Origin: Planktophila turicensis
Lineage (GTDB): Bacteria; Actinomycetota; Actinomycetes; Nanopelagicales; Nanopelagicaceae
Length of the DNA stretch: 64,000 nt
Strand: one strand, 5' to 3'
NCBI GenBank assembly: GCA_965234405.1
Contig: OZ248346.1
Of the stretch, positions 33,228 through 40,625 are shown piece after piece. The notes under the pieces were generated by a model. It had not been told where the DNA came from and did not search any database. It saw only the letters and a program-made list of their open reading frames with translations. Every line of letters starts with the position of its first letter. Positions within the stretch are counted from its first letter, which is position 1. A program made the position numbers and the translations under genes.

Positions 33228-34499
33228 ATGGATTCAATTCCACTGAGCGTAATTAAGGGCGGTTCTCGCGTGGCCAAGAATGTTAAGCGTCAGTTCCCGA
33301 AGCCTTCTGAGCTCGCTCCCCTTCTGCAATTCTCACTTCCTACCTTGCGCCGCAAGAAGCGCCGCCTCGAACAGGCTTACACAATTTGGGACCTACGAGA
33401 TATCGCAAAGAGAAGAACACCAAAGGGCCCATTTGATTACACCGATGGATCCGCTGAAAGCGAAGTAAGTCTCGAGCGCGCACGCCAGGCTTACCGCGAC
33501 CTCGAATTTATTCCGAGCATCCTTAAAGATGTATCCACCGCTGACTTAACTCGAACAGCACTTGGTGAATCATTCTCTATGCCTGTCGGTATTGCACCTA
33601 CTGGCTTTACCCGCATGATGCAGTCTCAAGGTGAGATTGCTGGCGCACGCGCTGCTGAAAAATTTGGAATTCCATTTACGCTTTCAACTTTAGGCACAAC
33701 AACTATTGAAGATGTGGTTGCTTCAGCTCCTGACGGGCGCAACTGGTTCCAGTTATATATGTGGAAAGACCGCGAAGGCAGCATGGCTCTGGTTGAACGA
33801 GCAAAGCGCGCTGGCGTTAAGAACCTGATGCTTACAGTGGACGTCCCTGCTGCAGGTCAGCGCATTCGAGATTATCGAAATGGATTGACTGTTCCACCAC
33901 GTCTTACCGCTGGCACAGTTATTAATGCACTCCCTAGACCAGCTTGGTGGATTAACTTCTTAACCACACCTTCCATTGAATTTGCATCTATGAAGAATTG
34001 GGAAGGCACAGTCGGCGAACTCCTTGATTACATGTTCGACCCAACAATGACTTGGGAAGACCTCAAGTGGATTCGTGAACAATGGGATGGAACCCTGACG
34101 GTAAAGGGAATTCAGAACCTTGAAGATGCAAAGATGGCAGCGAAGTTAGGCGCCGATGCAATCTTGCTTTCAAACCATGGTGGTCGTCAGCTCGATCGCG
34201 CACCGATTATGTTGCACTTGCTTTCAGATATTAAGAAGGAATTTAAGAAGGATTACGAGATTCATATTGATACCGGGATCATGCACGGAGCAGATGTTCT
34301 TGCTGCGGTGGCTCTTGGTGCCCAATTCACCTACGTCGGAAGAGCATATTTATATGGGCTCATGGCAGGTGGCCAAGATGGCGTCGAGCGAGCGCTAGAA
34401 ATTATGCGCACTCAGATGGTTCGTAATATGAAGTTGCTCGGGGTTAATTCACTCGATGAGTTAACACCTAAGCATGTTCGCTTCTTAAATCGTCATTAA
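33228..34499 (+). CDS. lldD: L-lactate dehydrogenase, FMN-dependent, quinone-linked (LldD)
   Basis: An FMN alpha-hydroxyacid dehydrogenase that oxidises L-lactate to pyruvate and feeds the respiratory chain. The TIM barrel shows PVGIAPTGF, WFQLYMWKDR, MLTVDVPAAGQR and the active-site SNHGGRQLD (His near 315), then the FMN phosphate loop. At 423 residues it has the N-terminal extension of actinobacterial LldD2 proteins. It sits between the rhamnoside operon and the rha genes and would consume L-lactate made from lactaldehyde by RhaEW. No good Shine-Dalgarno is close (AAAGGAA is about 13 bases away). Its stop abuts the lacI stop. Confidence 0.92.
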   Translation: MDSIPLSVIKGGSRVAKNVKRQFPKPSELAPLLQFSLPTLRRKKRRLEQAYTIWDLRDIAKRRTPKGPFDYTDGSAESEVSLERARQAYRDLEFIPSILKDVSTADLTRTALGESFSMPVGIAPTGFTRMMQSQGEIAGARAAEKFGIPFTLSTLGTTTIEDVVASAPDGRNWFQLYMWKDREGSMALVERAKRAGVKNLMLTVDVPAAGQRIRDYRNGLTVPPRLTAGTVINALPRPAWWINFLTTPSIEFASMKNWEGTVGELLDYMFDPTMTWEDLKWIREQWDGTLTVKGIQNLEDAKMAAKLGADAILLSNHGGRQLDRAPIMLHLLSDIKKEFKKDYEIHIDTGIMHGADVLAAVALGAQFTYVGRAYLYGLMAGGQDGVERALEIMRTQMVRNMKLLGVNSLDELTPKHVRFLNRH

Positions 34500-35498
34500 T
34501 CAGCGCTTACCGGTAGATGCGCGTTCAACCAATTGAGGTTGGAAACGAATCTGTTGGTGTTCATGGTTTTCGCCATCTTCACATTCATTGAGTAACAAAT
34601 CTGCGGCTGTTACACCCATTTGGTATGAAGGCTGCGCGATAGATGAGAGTGGAACTGCTGCCGATGGAGCAAATTCAATGTTGTCATAGCCGAGTACGGA
34701 GACTTGTTCCGGAATTCGCACCTTACTTGCAAGAAGTGCACGCATGACGCCAAGAGCTAACAGATCGTTTGCGCAGAAAATGGCGGTCGGCATAACGCCC
34801 AATTCAAGAATTTTCTTTGCTGCTTCTTCACCCTTGGCCGCATTCATGAGTGGCACACGAATTGTTTCTATCTTCGCACCAGCAACCTTCGCTGCTTTTG
34901 TAACACCCGCACCACGATCAGCAACCTGAGGAATACTTTCAGGTCCGCAGACCCACGCAATGTTTTTATGACCAAGCCCGGCAAGATATTCAATTGCTAT
35001 CTGACCACCATGTACGTCATCTACTGAAACCGAGCACTGCTTACGCCCCTTAATTTCACGATCCAGGAGCGTGACAGCAATTCCTCGTTCGCGCATCACC
35101 TCAAGTCGGTCAGACTTCATATCAGCGGGAGTAATGAGCACCCCACGTACCTGCTGTTGAATGAGAACATTGACGTAGCGATCTTCCTTAGTCGCAGACT
35201 CATCTGAATTACAGAGAAAGACTGCGTAATCGCGCTTGCTGGCGGCATCTTCAACACCACGGGCAACTTCGGTAAAGAATGGGTTCGCTACATCAGGCAC
35301 GATCAGCCCCAGAGTTCTGCTCTGGCCTGAACGTAGATGGCGAGCAAAGCCATTAGGAACGAATCCCAGCTCTTTGATTGTGGCTTGTACACGGGCCAGC
35401 GTTTCAGGGGCTACGACTTCAGGGCGGTTGAGAACATTTGAGACCGTTCCAACGGAGACTTTGGCAGCCTTGGCTACATCTCGAAGGCTGACGCTCAT
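34500..35498 (-). CDS. LacI-family transcriptional regulator of rhamnose genes
   Basis: The helix-turn-helix is at residues 4-23 (LRDVAKAAKVSVGTVSNVLN) with the hinge helix near 50-58. The periplasmic-binding-like effector domain covers 60-325 (LGLIVPDVANPFF, TAIFCANDLLALG, VSVLGYDN). Position between lldD and rhaM, plus three matching operators, makes it the likely local repressor; the inducer could be L-rhamnose, a rhamnoside or rhamnulose phosphate. This is a LacI type, unlike the AraC-type RhaS/RhaR of E. coli or the DeoR type of rhizobia. Confidence 0.93.
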   Translation of the reverse strand: MSVSLRDVAKAAKVSVGTVSNVLNRPEVVAPETLARVQATIKELGFVPNGFARHLRSGQSRTLGLIVPDVANPFFTEVARGVEDAASKRDYAVFLCNSDESATKEDRYVNVLIQQQVRGVLITPADMKSDRLEVMRERGIAVTLLDREIKGRKQCSVSVDDVHGGQIAIEYLAGLGHKNIAWVCGPESIPQVADRGAGVTKAAKVAGAKIETIRVPLMNAAKGEEAAKKILELGVMPTAIFCANDLLALGVMRALLASKVRIPEQVSVLGYDNIEFAPSAAVPLSSIAQPSYQMGVTAADLLLNECEDGENHEHQQIRFQPQLVERASTGKR

Positions 35499-35521
35499 GG
35501 GGCGTGAGTCTGCCCTTGCAA

Positions 35522-35535
35522 TTGAACCGTGTCAA
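35522..35535. promoter_or_regulatory. operator upstream of lacI (autoregulation)
   Basis: TTGAACCGTGTCAA matches 12 of 14 positions of the operator at 33010-33023 and lies 24 bases upstream of the regulator start, which suggests autoregulation. Confidence 0.65.
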
Positions 35536-35577
35536 TAAATTCAAGGCCATCTTGACCCAATTGTTATCGGATGAGGG

Positions 35578-35606
35578 TTGACTCACGCTTATTTCCCTCT
35601 TAACGT
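35578..35606 (+). promoter_or_regulatory. promoter of rhaM-rhaI-rhaEW-rhaB
   Basis: TTGACT (35578-35583) and TAACGT (35601-35606) are separated by 17 bases. The predicted start is near 35613, just upstream of an operator. Confidence 0.7.
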
Positions 35607-35619
35607 CTGCCTATTGAAT

Positions 35620-35633
35620 ATGAATCGTTTCAA
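35620..35633. promoter_or_regulatory. operator upstream of rhaM
   Basis: ATGAATCGTTTCAA is identical to the operator at 33010-33023 at 13 of 14 positions and lies immediately after the predicted rhaM transcription start, a repressor position. Confidence 0.8.
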
Positions 35634-35651
35634 CTGCGAAGGGATGTATTG

Positions 35652-35975
35652 ATGGAGCGCGTTGGATTTCGACTCAAGCTTCGCAAGGAGAAGCTTGATG
35701 AGTATGTCCTGCACCATCAGAACGTCTGGCCCGAGATGCTCGCAGCTCTCTCTGAAACGGGTTGGCATAACTACTCGCTCTTCTTAGATCGCAGTGATGC
35801 AACCTTGATTGGTTACTTCGAGACTCCTGATCTTCAGAAGGCGCTCGATGGAATGGCTGAAAAAGATGTCAATGAACGTTGGCAAGCATTTATGGCTGAT
35901 TACTTCGAAGCACTCGATGGTCGCAGACCTGACGAAGGTTTCCTGAAGCTCGAAAACATTTTCTACCTCAAATAA
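35652..35975 (+). CDS. rhaM: L-rhamnose mutarotase
   Basis: A 107-residue ferredoxin-like-fold protein that interconverts the anomers of L-rhamnose so that the isomerase gets its preferred form. The conserved features are an N-terminal RVGFRLKL strand, HHQNVWPEM (with the catalytic His region near 21), a central NYSLFLD strand and a C-terminal segment with the ERWQ helix. ATG 35652 is preferred over TTG 35649 because AAGGGA lies 7 bases upstream. First gene of the rha operon. Confidence 0.93.
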   Translation: MERVGFRLKLRKEKLDEYVLHHQNVWPEMLAALSETGWHNYSLFLDRSDATLIGYFETPDLQKALDGMAEKDVNERWQAFMADYFEALDGRRPDEGFLKLENIFYLK

Positions 35976-35993
35976 AAAGAATGGATACCGACA

Positions 35994-37160
35994 ATGGCAA
36001 GCACTAATGAAGTAAAAGCTGTTCTCAATCGCTTAGGTGTTGAGACTCCTTCATGGGCCTACGGCAACTCCGGGACGCGCTTTAAGGTCTTCGGTCAGCC
36101 AGGCGTGCCGCGCGATCCATACGAGAAGGTCGCAGACGCTGCGCAAGTACATAAGTACACCGGCGCTGCGCCAACTGTCGCTCTTCACATTCCGTGGGAC
36201 AAAGTTGCTGATTACAAAGACTTTGCGGTTCATGCGCAAGGCCTTGGAGTAAAGCTCGGCACAATCAATTCAAATACTTTTCAGGATGATCAGTACATTC
36301 TTGGTTCTGTCTGCGCGCCAGATCCAAAGGTTCGCGCAAATGCCGTTGCCCACTTGCTCGACTGCATCGACATCATGGACCAAGTTAACGTTCAGGATCT
36401 CAAGCTCTGGTTTGCAGATGGAACAAACTATCCAGGACAAGACAACATCGCAGATCGTCAGAACCGTTTAGCAGAGTCACTTGAAAAGGTTTATGCACGT
36501 CTTGGCGCTAACCAACGCATGTTGCTCGAATACAAATTCTTTGAGCCAGCTTTCTATCACACTGATGTTCCTGACTGGGGAACTTCACTTTTGCATTGCA
36601 TGGCGCTCGGACCAAAGGCGATGGTTGTTGTAGATACAGGCCACCATGCACCGGGAACAAATATTGAATTCATCGTCGCTGGTTTGCTGCGCGCAAAGCG
36701 ACTTGGTGCTTTCGACTTTAACTCACGTTTCTATGCAGATGATGACCTTATTGTTGGTGCTGCAGACCCATTCCAGCTCTTCCGCATCATGCATGAAGTA
36801 AATATCAATGGTGGTTTTGATGTTGGAACACCTGTTTCTTACGTCCTCGATCAATGCCACAACATTGAAGCGAAGATCCCTGGTCAAATCCGTTCCATCA
36901 TGAACGTACAAGAAGCTGTCGCTAAAGCAGTTCTTGTTGATCAAGATGCACTTAAGAAGGCGCAGCTTGCCGGTGATGTACTAGCTGGACATGAAGTTTT
37001 GATGGATGCATACAACACCGATGTTCGCGGACTTCTTCGCGAATGGCGCAGCGATAAAGGTATTGATCCAGAACCAATGAAGGCATATGCAGCGAGCGGT
37101 TACGCCGCAAAGATTGCTGCAGATCGCGTCGGCGGTAATCAAGCAGGTTGGGGAGCTTAA
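35994..37160 (+). CDS. rhaI: L-rhamnose isomerase (RhaI type)
   Basis: A TIM-barrel isomerase converting L-rhamnose to L-rhamnulose. It belongs to the RhaI family of rhizobia, Pseudomonas stutzeri and actinobacteria rather than E. coli RhaA: the N-terminus (PSWAYGNSGTRFKVFGQPG), the EYKFFEPAFYHTDVPDWG segment and VVDTGHHAPGTNIE carry the likely metal-site Glu, Asp and His. Length 388. It follows rhaM by 18 bases and precedes rhaEW by 4. Confidence 0.93.
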   Translation: MASTNEVKAVLNRLGVETPSWAYGNSGTRFKVFGQPGVPRDPYEKVADAAQVHKYTGAAPTVALHIPWDKVADYKDFAVHAQGLGVKLGTINSNTFQDDQYILGSVCAPDPKVRANAVAHLLDCIDIMDQVNVQDLKLWFADGTNYPGQDNIADRQNRLAESLEKVYARLGANQRMLLEYKFFEPAFYHTDVPDWGTSLLHCMALGPKAMVVVDTGHHAPGTNIEFIVAGLLRAKRLGAFDFNSRFYADDDLIVGAADPFQLFRIMHEVNINGGFDVGTPVSYVLDQCHNIEAKIPGQIRSIMNVQEAVAKAVLVDQDALKKAQLAGDVLAGHEVLMDAYNTDVRGLLREWRSDKGIDPEPMKAYAASGYAAKIAADRVGGNQAGWGA

Positions 37161-37164
37161 GTTA

Positions 37165-39201
37165 ATGTCGAATAAAACTATCGAAGAGTTATTGGGTCGA
37201 TCGAACCGTCTCGGGAGTAATCCGAAGTTCACCAACTATGCAGGTGGAAATACCTCTGCCAAAGGCGAAGCTAAAGATCCATCAACTGGACAAGATGTGG
37301 AAGTTCTCTATGTAAAAGGTTCCGGCGGTGATTTAGGCACACTTAAGGAATCAGGGCTTGCTGGTCTCTATCTCGATCGCATGCGCGCTTTGGTTAACGT
37401 CTATCGCGGCGTGGAACATGAAGATGAAATGGTTGCACTCTTTGATTACTGCACATTTGGTCGCGGTGGAGCTGCACCAAGTATCGATACTGCGATGCAT
37501 GGACTGGTTAACGTTGCTCATGTCGATCACTTACATCCAGATTCCATCATTGCACTAGCTACAGCGGCAGATGGACCTGCGCTCACTAAAGAATGTTTTG
37601 GAGATGAAATTCTCTGGGTTGATTGGCGCCGTCCTGGTTTCCAACTCGGTCTGGATATTGCAAAAATGGCTCAAGAGAATCCGAATGCTAAGGGCGCTGT
37701 CCTTGGTGGACATGGCTTAACAACCTGGGCAGAGACTTCTGCTGAATGTGAAAAGCGTTCCATCGAAGCAATTGAAAAGGCCGAAAAGTTCTTAGCTGTA
37801 AAGGGAAAGAGGGATCCTTTTGGGGCCCTCGTAAAAGAATGGGCTCCGCTTTCCCCTGAAGCGCGCAAAGCAAAGGCGGCACTTCTTGCACCGGCACTAC
37901 GTGGAATCGCATCCATGGATGCACCAATGCTCGGAAGCTTCAGTGATACCGATGTGGTTCTCGATTTCATTTCTCACTCAGAACTCACTCGCCTTGCAGC
38001 CCTAGGTACTTCATGTCCAGATCACTTCCTGCGTACAAAGATTTCACCGATGGTTCTTGATACACCTGCAGATGCATCTGTTGAAGATGTAATCGCACGC
38101 GCTCATGAGCTTCACGAGAAGTACCGTGAAACTTACGCGGCGTACTACAAGAAGTATGCAAAGCCTGAAAGCCCTGCCATGCGTGGTGCAGATCCACTCA
38201 TCATCTTGGTTCCGGGCGTCGGAATGTTTAGCTACGGAAAAGATAAGCAGACTTCACGCGTTGCAGGTGAGTTCTATATCAACGCGATCAACGTGATGCG
38301 CGGTGCTGAATCGGTTTCTACCTACAAGCCAATCGCTGAATCTGAAAAGTTCAATATTGAGTACTGGGAACTTGAAGAAGCAAAGCTCCGTCGTATGCCA
38401 AAGCCAAAGCCATTGGCTGGTCGTATCGCTATCGTCACCGGCGGTGGCTCAGGTATCGGTAAGGCAACTTCACTTCGCTTAGCTGCCGAGGGTGCATGTG
38501 TTGTGATTGCAGATCGTGATCTCGAAGCGGCATCTGCAGTTGCTGCTGAAATTGGCGGGCCTGATAAGGCAATTGCCGTCAAGGTTGATGTCACTGATGA
38601 AGAAGCAATTATTGCAACTGTTCATGCATCATCTCTTGCATTTGGTGGAGTAGATCTTGTTGTAAATAATGCAGGTCTTTCGCTCAGTAAAGCGCTCGTT
38701 GATACAACTGTTGCTGACTGGGATCTTCAACATGATGTCATGGCACGTGGTTCATTCTTAATGTCGCGCGAATCAGCAAAGGCGATGATTGCTCAGAAGA
38801 TGGGTGGCGACATCGTCTACATCTCATCCAAGAATTCAATCTTTGCAGGGCCTAACAACATCGCATATGGCGCAACAAAGGCCGATCAAGCACATCAGGT
38901 GCGCCTACTTGCTGCTGAACTCGGCGCACATCAGATTCGCGTTAATGGCGTAAATCCCGATGGCGTAGTGCGTGGCTCAGGAATCTTCTCATCTGGTTGG
39001 GGTGCTAATCGCGCTGCAGTTTATGGAGTAGATGAAGAGAAGTTGGGCGAGTACTACGCACAACGTTCAATCTTGAAGCGCGAAGTATTGCCAGATCACA
39101 TTGCTGCAGCGGTATTTGTTCTCTGTTCATCTGATCTTGTACTAACAACTGGTTTACATATTCCAGTCGACAGTGGAGTAGCTGCCGCATTTATGCGATA
39201 G
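37165..39201 (+). CDS. rhaEW: bifunctional L-rhamnulose-1-phosphate aldolase / L-lactaldehyde dehydrogenase
   Basis: A two-domain fusion of 678 residues. Residues 1 to about 400 are a class II aldolase/adducin domain with zinc ligands in DHLHPDS (H122, H124) and GGHGLTTW (H173). Residues from about 408 are a short-chain dehydrogenase with IAIVTGGGSGIGKA (from 411) and the YxxxK pair in YGATKA. The fusion (formerly YuxG) splits rhamnulose-1-P to DHAP and L-lactaldehyde and oxidises the latter to L-lactate. The start is ATG 37165 (MSNKTIEELLGRSN); a longer reading into rhaI is rejected. It is the central enzyme of the island and makes the neighbouring lldD meaningful. Confidence 0.94.
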   Translation: MSNKTIEELLGRSNRLGSNPKFTNYAGGNTSAKGEAKDPSTGQDVEVLYVKGSGGDLGTLKESGLAGLYLDRMRALVNVYRGVEHEDEMVALFDYCTFGRGGAAPSIDTAMHGLVNVAHVDHLHPDSIIALATAADGPALTKECFGDEILWVDWRRPGFQLGLDIAKMAQENPNAKGAVLGGHGLTTWAETSAECEKRSIEAIEKAEKFLAVKGKRDPFGALVKEWAPLSPEARKAKAALLAPALRGIASMDAPMLGSFSDTDVVLDFISHSELTRLAALGTSCPDHFLRTKISPMVLDTPADASVEDVIARAHELHEKYRETYAAYYKKYAKPESPAMRGADPLIILVPGVGMFSYGKDKQTSRVAGEFYINAINVMRGAESVSTYKPIAESEKFNIEYWELEEAKLRRMPKPKPLAGRIAIVTGGGSGIGKATSLRLAAEGACVVIADRDLEAASAVAAEIGGPDKAIAVKVDVTDEEAIIATVHASSLAFGGVDLVVNNAGLSLSKALVDTTVADWDLQHDVMARGSFLMSRESAKAMIAQKMGGDIVYISSKNSIFAGPNNIAYGATKADQAHQVRLLAAELGAHQIRVNGVNPDGVVRGSGIFSSGWGANRAAVYGVDEEKLGEYYAQRSILKREVLPDHIAAAVFVLCSSDLVLTTGLHIPVDSGVAAAFMR

Positions 39202-39207
39202 AACTTT

Positions 39208-40608
39208 ATGTTTGAATTTCTTGCTGTCGATCTTGGTGCAACGAGTGGTCGAGTCGCTATAGGACGGGTAAATAGCGGCTCGATCTCACTCGATGTGGTC
39301 CACCGTTTTCTACATGAAGTGATTCCGCAAGAAGATGGTTCGCTCTTATGGGATTGGGATTTAATCCTCACTGAAGTTCTTTCAGGTCTGCGCGAGGCTG
39401 TAAAACAATCAGATCCAATTAGTTTGGCTGTGGACTCATGGGCCGTTGATTACGGCTTTATCAGCCCCACACACCAGTATCTGCCTCCAGTTCATGCCTA
39501 CCGTGATCCCCGTAATGAGATTGCTTATCAAGAGTTGACGCAGAAAATTGGCAAAGAGCGCATTTACTCAACAACCGGAATTCAATTCCTTCCTTTCAAT
39601 ACGATTTATCAGCTTTATGCAGCGAGAGAACTTCCGGAATACAAAAAAGCTGCGAAGTTCTTGATGCTTCCCGATCTGATCAATTTTCTCTTCACCCAAA
39701 AACTTTCAACAGAAGTAACTAACGCATCGAGCACGCAAGCTCTTAATACGCGCACTCGTGAATGGGATCGTGAGTTGATTCAACTTGCCGGTGTTCGCGA
39801 AGATCTCTTCACGGAATTACATGAGCCAGGAACCTTGATAGGTGTAGTCAGAGGTTTTGATGAGCTTGATGGAATTAATGTTGTGGCTACCGCTTCACAT
39901 GACACTGCCGCAGCAATTGCAGGCGTTCCCTTCGGAAATCGACTTACAGAGGCGTATATATCAAGTGGCACTTGGTCGCTCGTCGGCGTCGAACTCGATG
40001 CACCAGTACTAACCCCTGAAGCTTTTGCAGCGAATGTAACCAACGAACTTGGTGCAGATGGAACGGTACGCGCACTTAAGAACGTCACTGGAATGTGGTT
40101 GCTTGAAGAGTGTCGTCGATCTTGGCACGAAGAAGGGCGTGACTATGAGATGCCTGTACTGCTCAAGGCTGCATCCGATGCAAAGTCATTTACAACCCTG
40201 ATTGACCCTAACGATCCGCTCTTCGCGCCTCCTGGAGGTATGCCAGAGCGCATCCACGCCTACTGTGTCGTACGAGGTCTTACTCCACCAGAAAGTGATG
40301 GCGAGTACGCAATCTGCATTCTTAACAGTCTGGCCCACGCCTATAAGAAGACCTTGGCTGAAATTTCAGCTGTCACGGGTCGAAAGATTGAACTCATCCA
40401 TATTTTGGGAGGCGGTTCACAAAATGATCTCCTTAATCAATTAACGGCAGATATCTGCGGAATTACCGTAAAGACCGGACCAGTAGAGGCGACTCTCTTT
40501 GGAAATATCGCTGTCCAGGCCATCTCTGCAGGAGTTGTTGCCAATCTGACCGAAGCCCGCGCACTTATTGAAAAATCCTTTACTTCAAAGGTATTTCAGC
40601 CCGCTTAA
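39208..40608 (+). CDS. rhaB: L-rhamnulokinase
   Basis: A FGGY-family kinase that phosphorylates L-rhamnulose at O1 using ATP. The N-terminal phosphate loop is VDLGATSGRVAIGR, the catalytic Asp region is LAVDSWAVDYG, and the C-terminal ATP site is LGGGSQNDLLNQLTADICG. Length 466. It follows rhaEW by 6 bases and is the last gene of the rha operon. Confidence 0.94.
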   Translation: MFEFLAVDLGATSGRVAIGRVNSGSISLDVVHRFLHEVIPQEDGSLLWDWDLILTEVLSGLREAVKQSDPISLAVDSWAVDYGFISPTHQYLPPVHAYRDPRNEIAYQELTQKIGKERIYSTTGIQFLPFNTIYQLYAARELPEYKKAAKFLMLPDLINFLFTQKLSTEVTNASSTQALNTRTREWDRELIQLAGVREDLFTELHEPGTLIGVVRGFDELDGINVVATASHDTAAAIAGVPFGNRLTEAYISSGTWSLVGVELDAPVLTPEAFAANVTNELGADGTVRALKNVTGMWLLEECRRSWHEEGRDYEMPVLLKAASDAKSFTTLIDPNDPLFAPPGGMPERIHAYCVVRGLTPPESDGEYAICILNSLAHAYKKTLAEISAVTGRKIELIHILGGGSQNDLLNQLTADICGITVKTGPVEATLFGNIAVQAISAGVVANLTEARALIEKSFTSKVFQPA

Positions 40609-40612
40609 CGAT

Positions 40613-40618
40613 TACCCT
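40613..40618 (+). promoter_or_regulatory. -10 element of leaderless Fe-S reductase promoter
   Basis: TACCCT is 7 bases before the ATG at 40626, with no Shine-Dalgarno, so the next gene has its own start of transcription and is not simply part of the rha operon. Confidence 0.55.
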
Positions 40619-40625
40619 AGCGTTT

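Noticed and set aside
37087..37164. RhaEW starting inside rhaI
   Set aside because: The family begins at MSNKTIEELLGRSN; the extra 26 residues are the rhaI end read in another frame.
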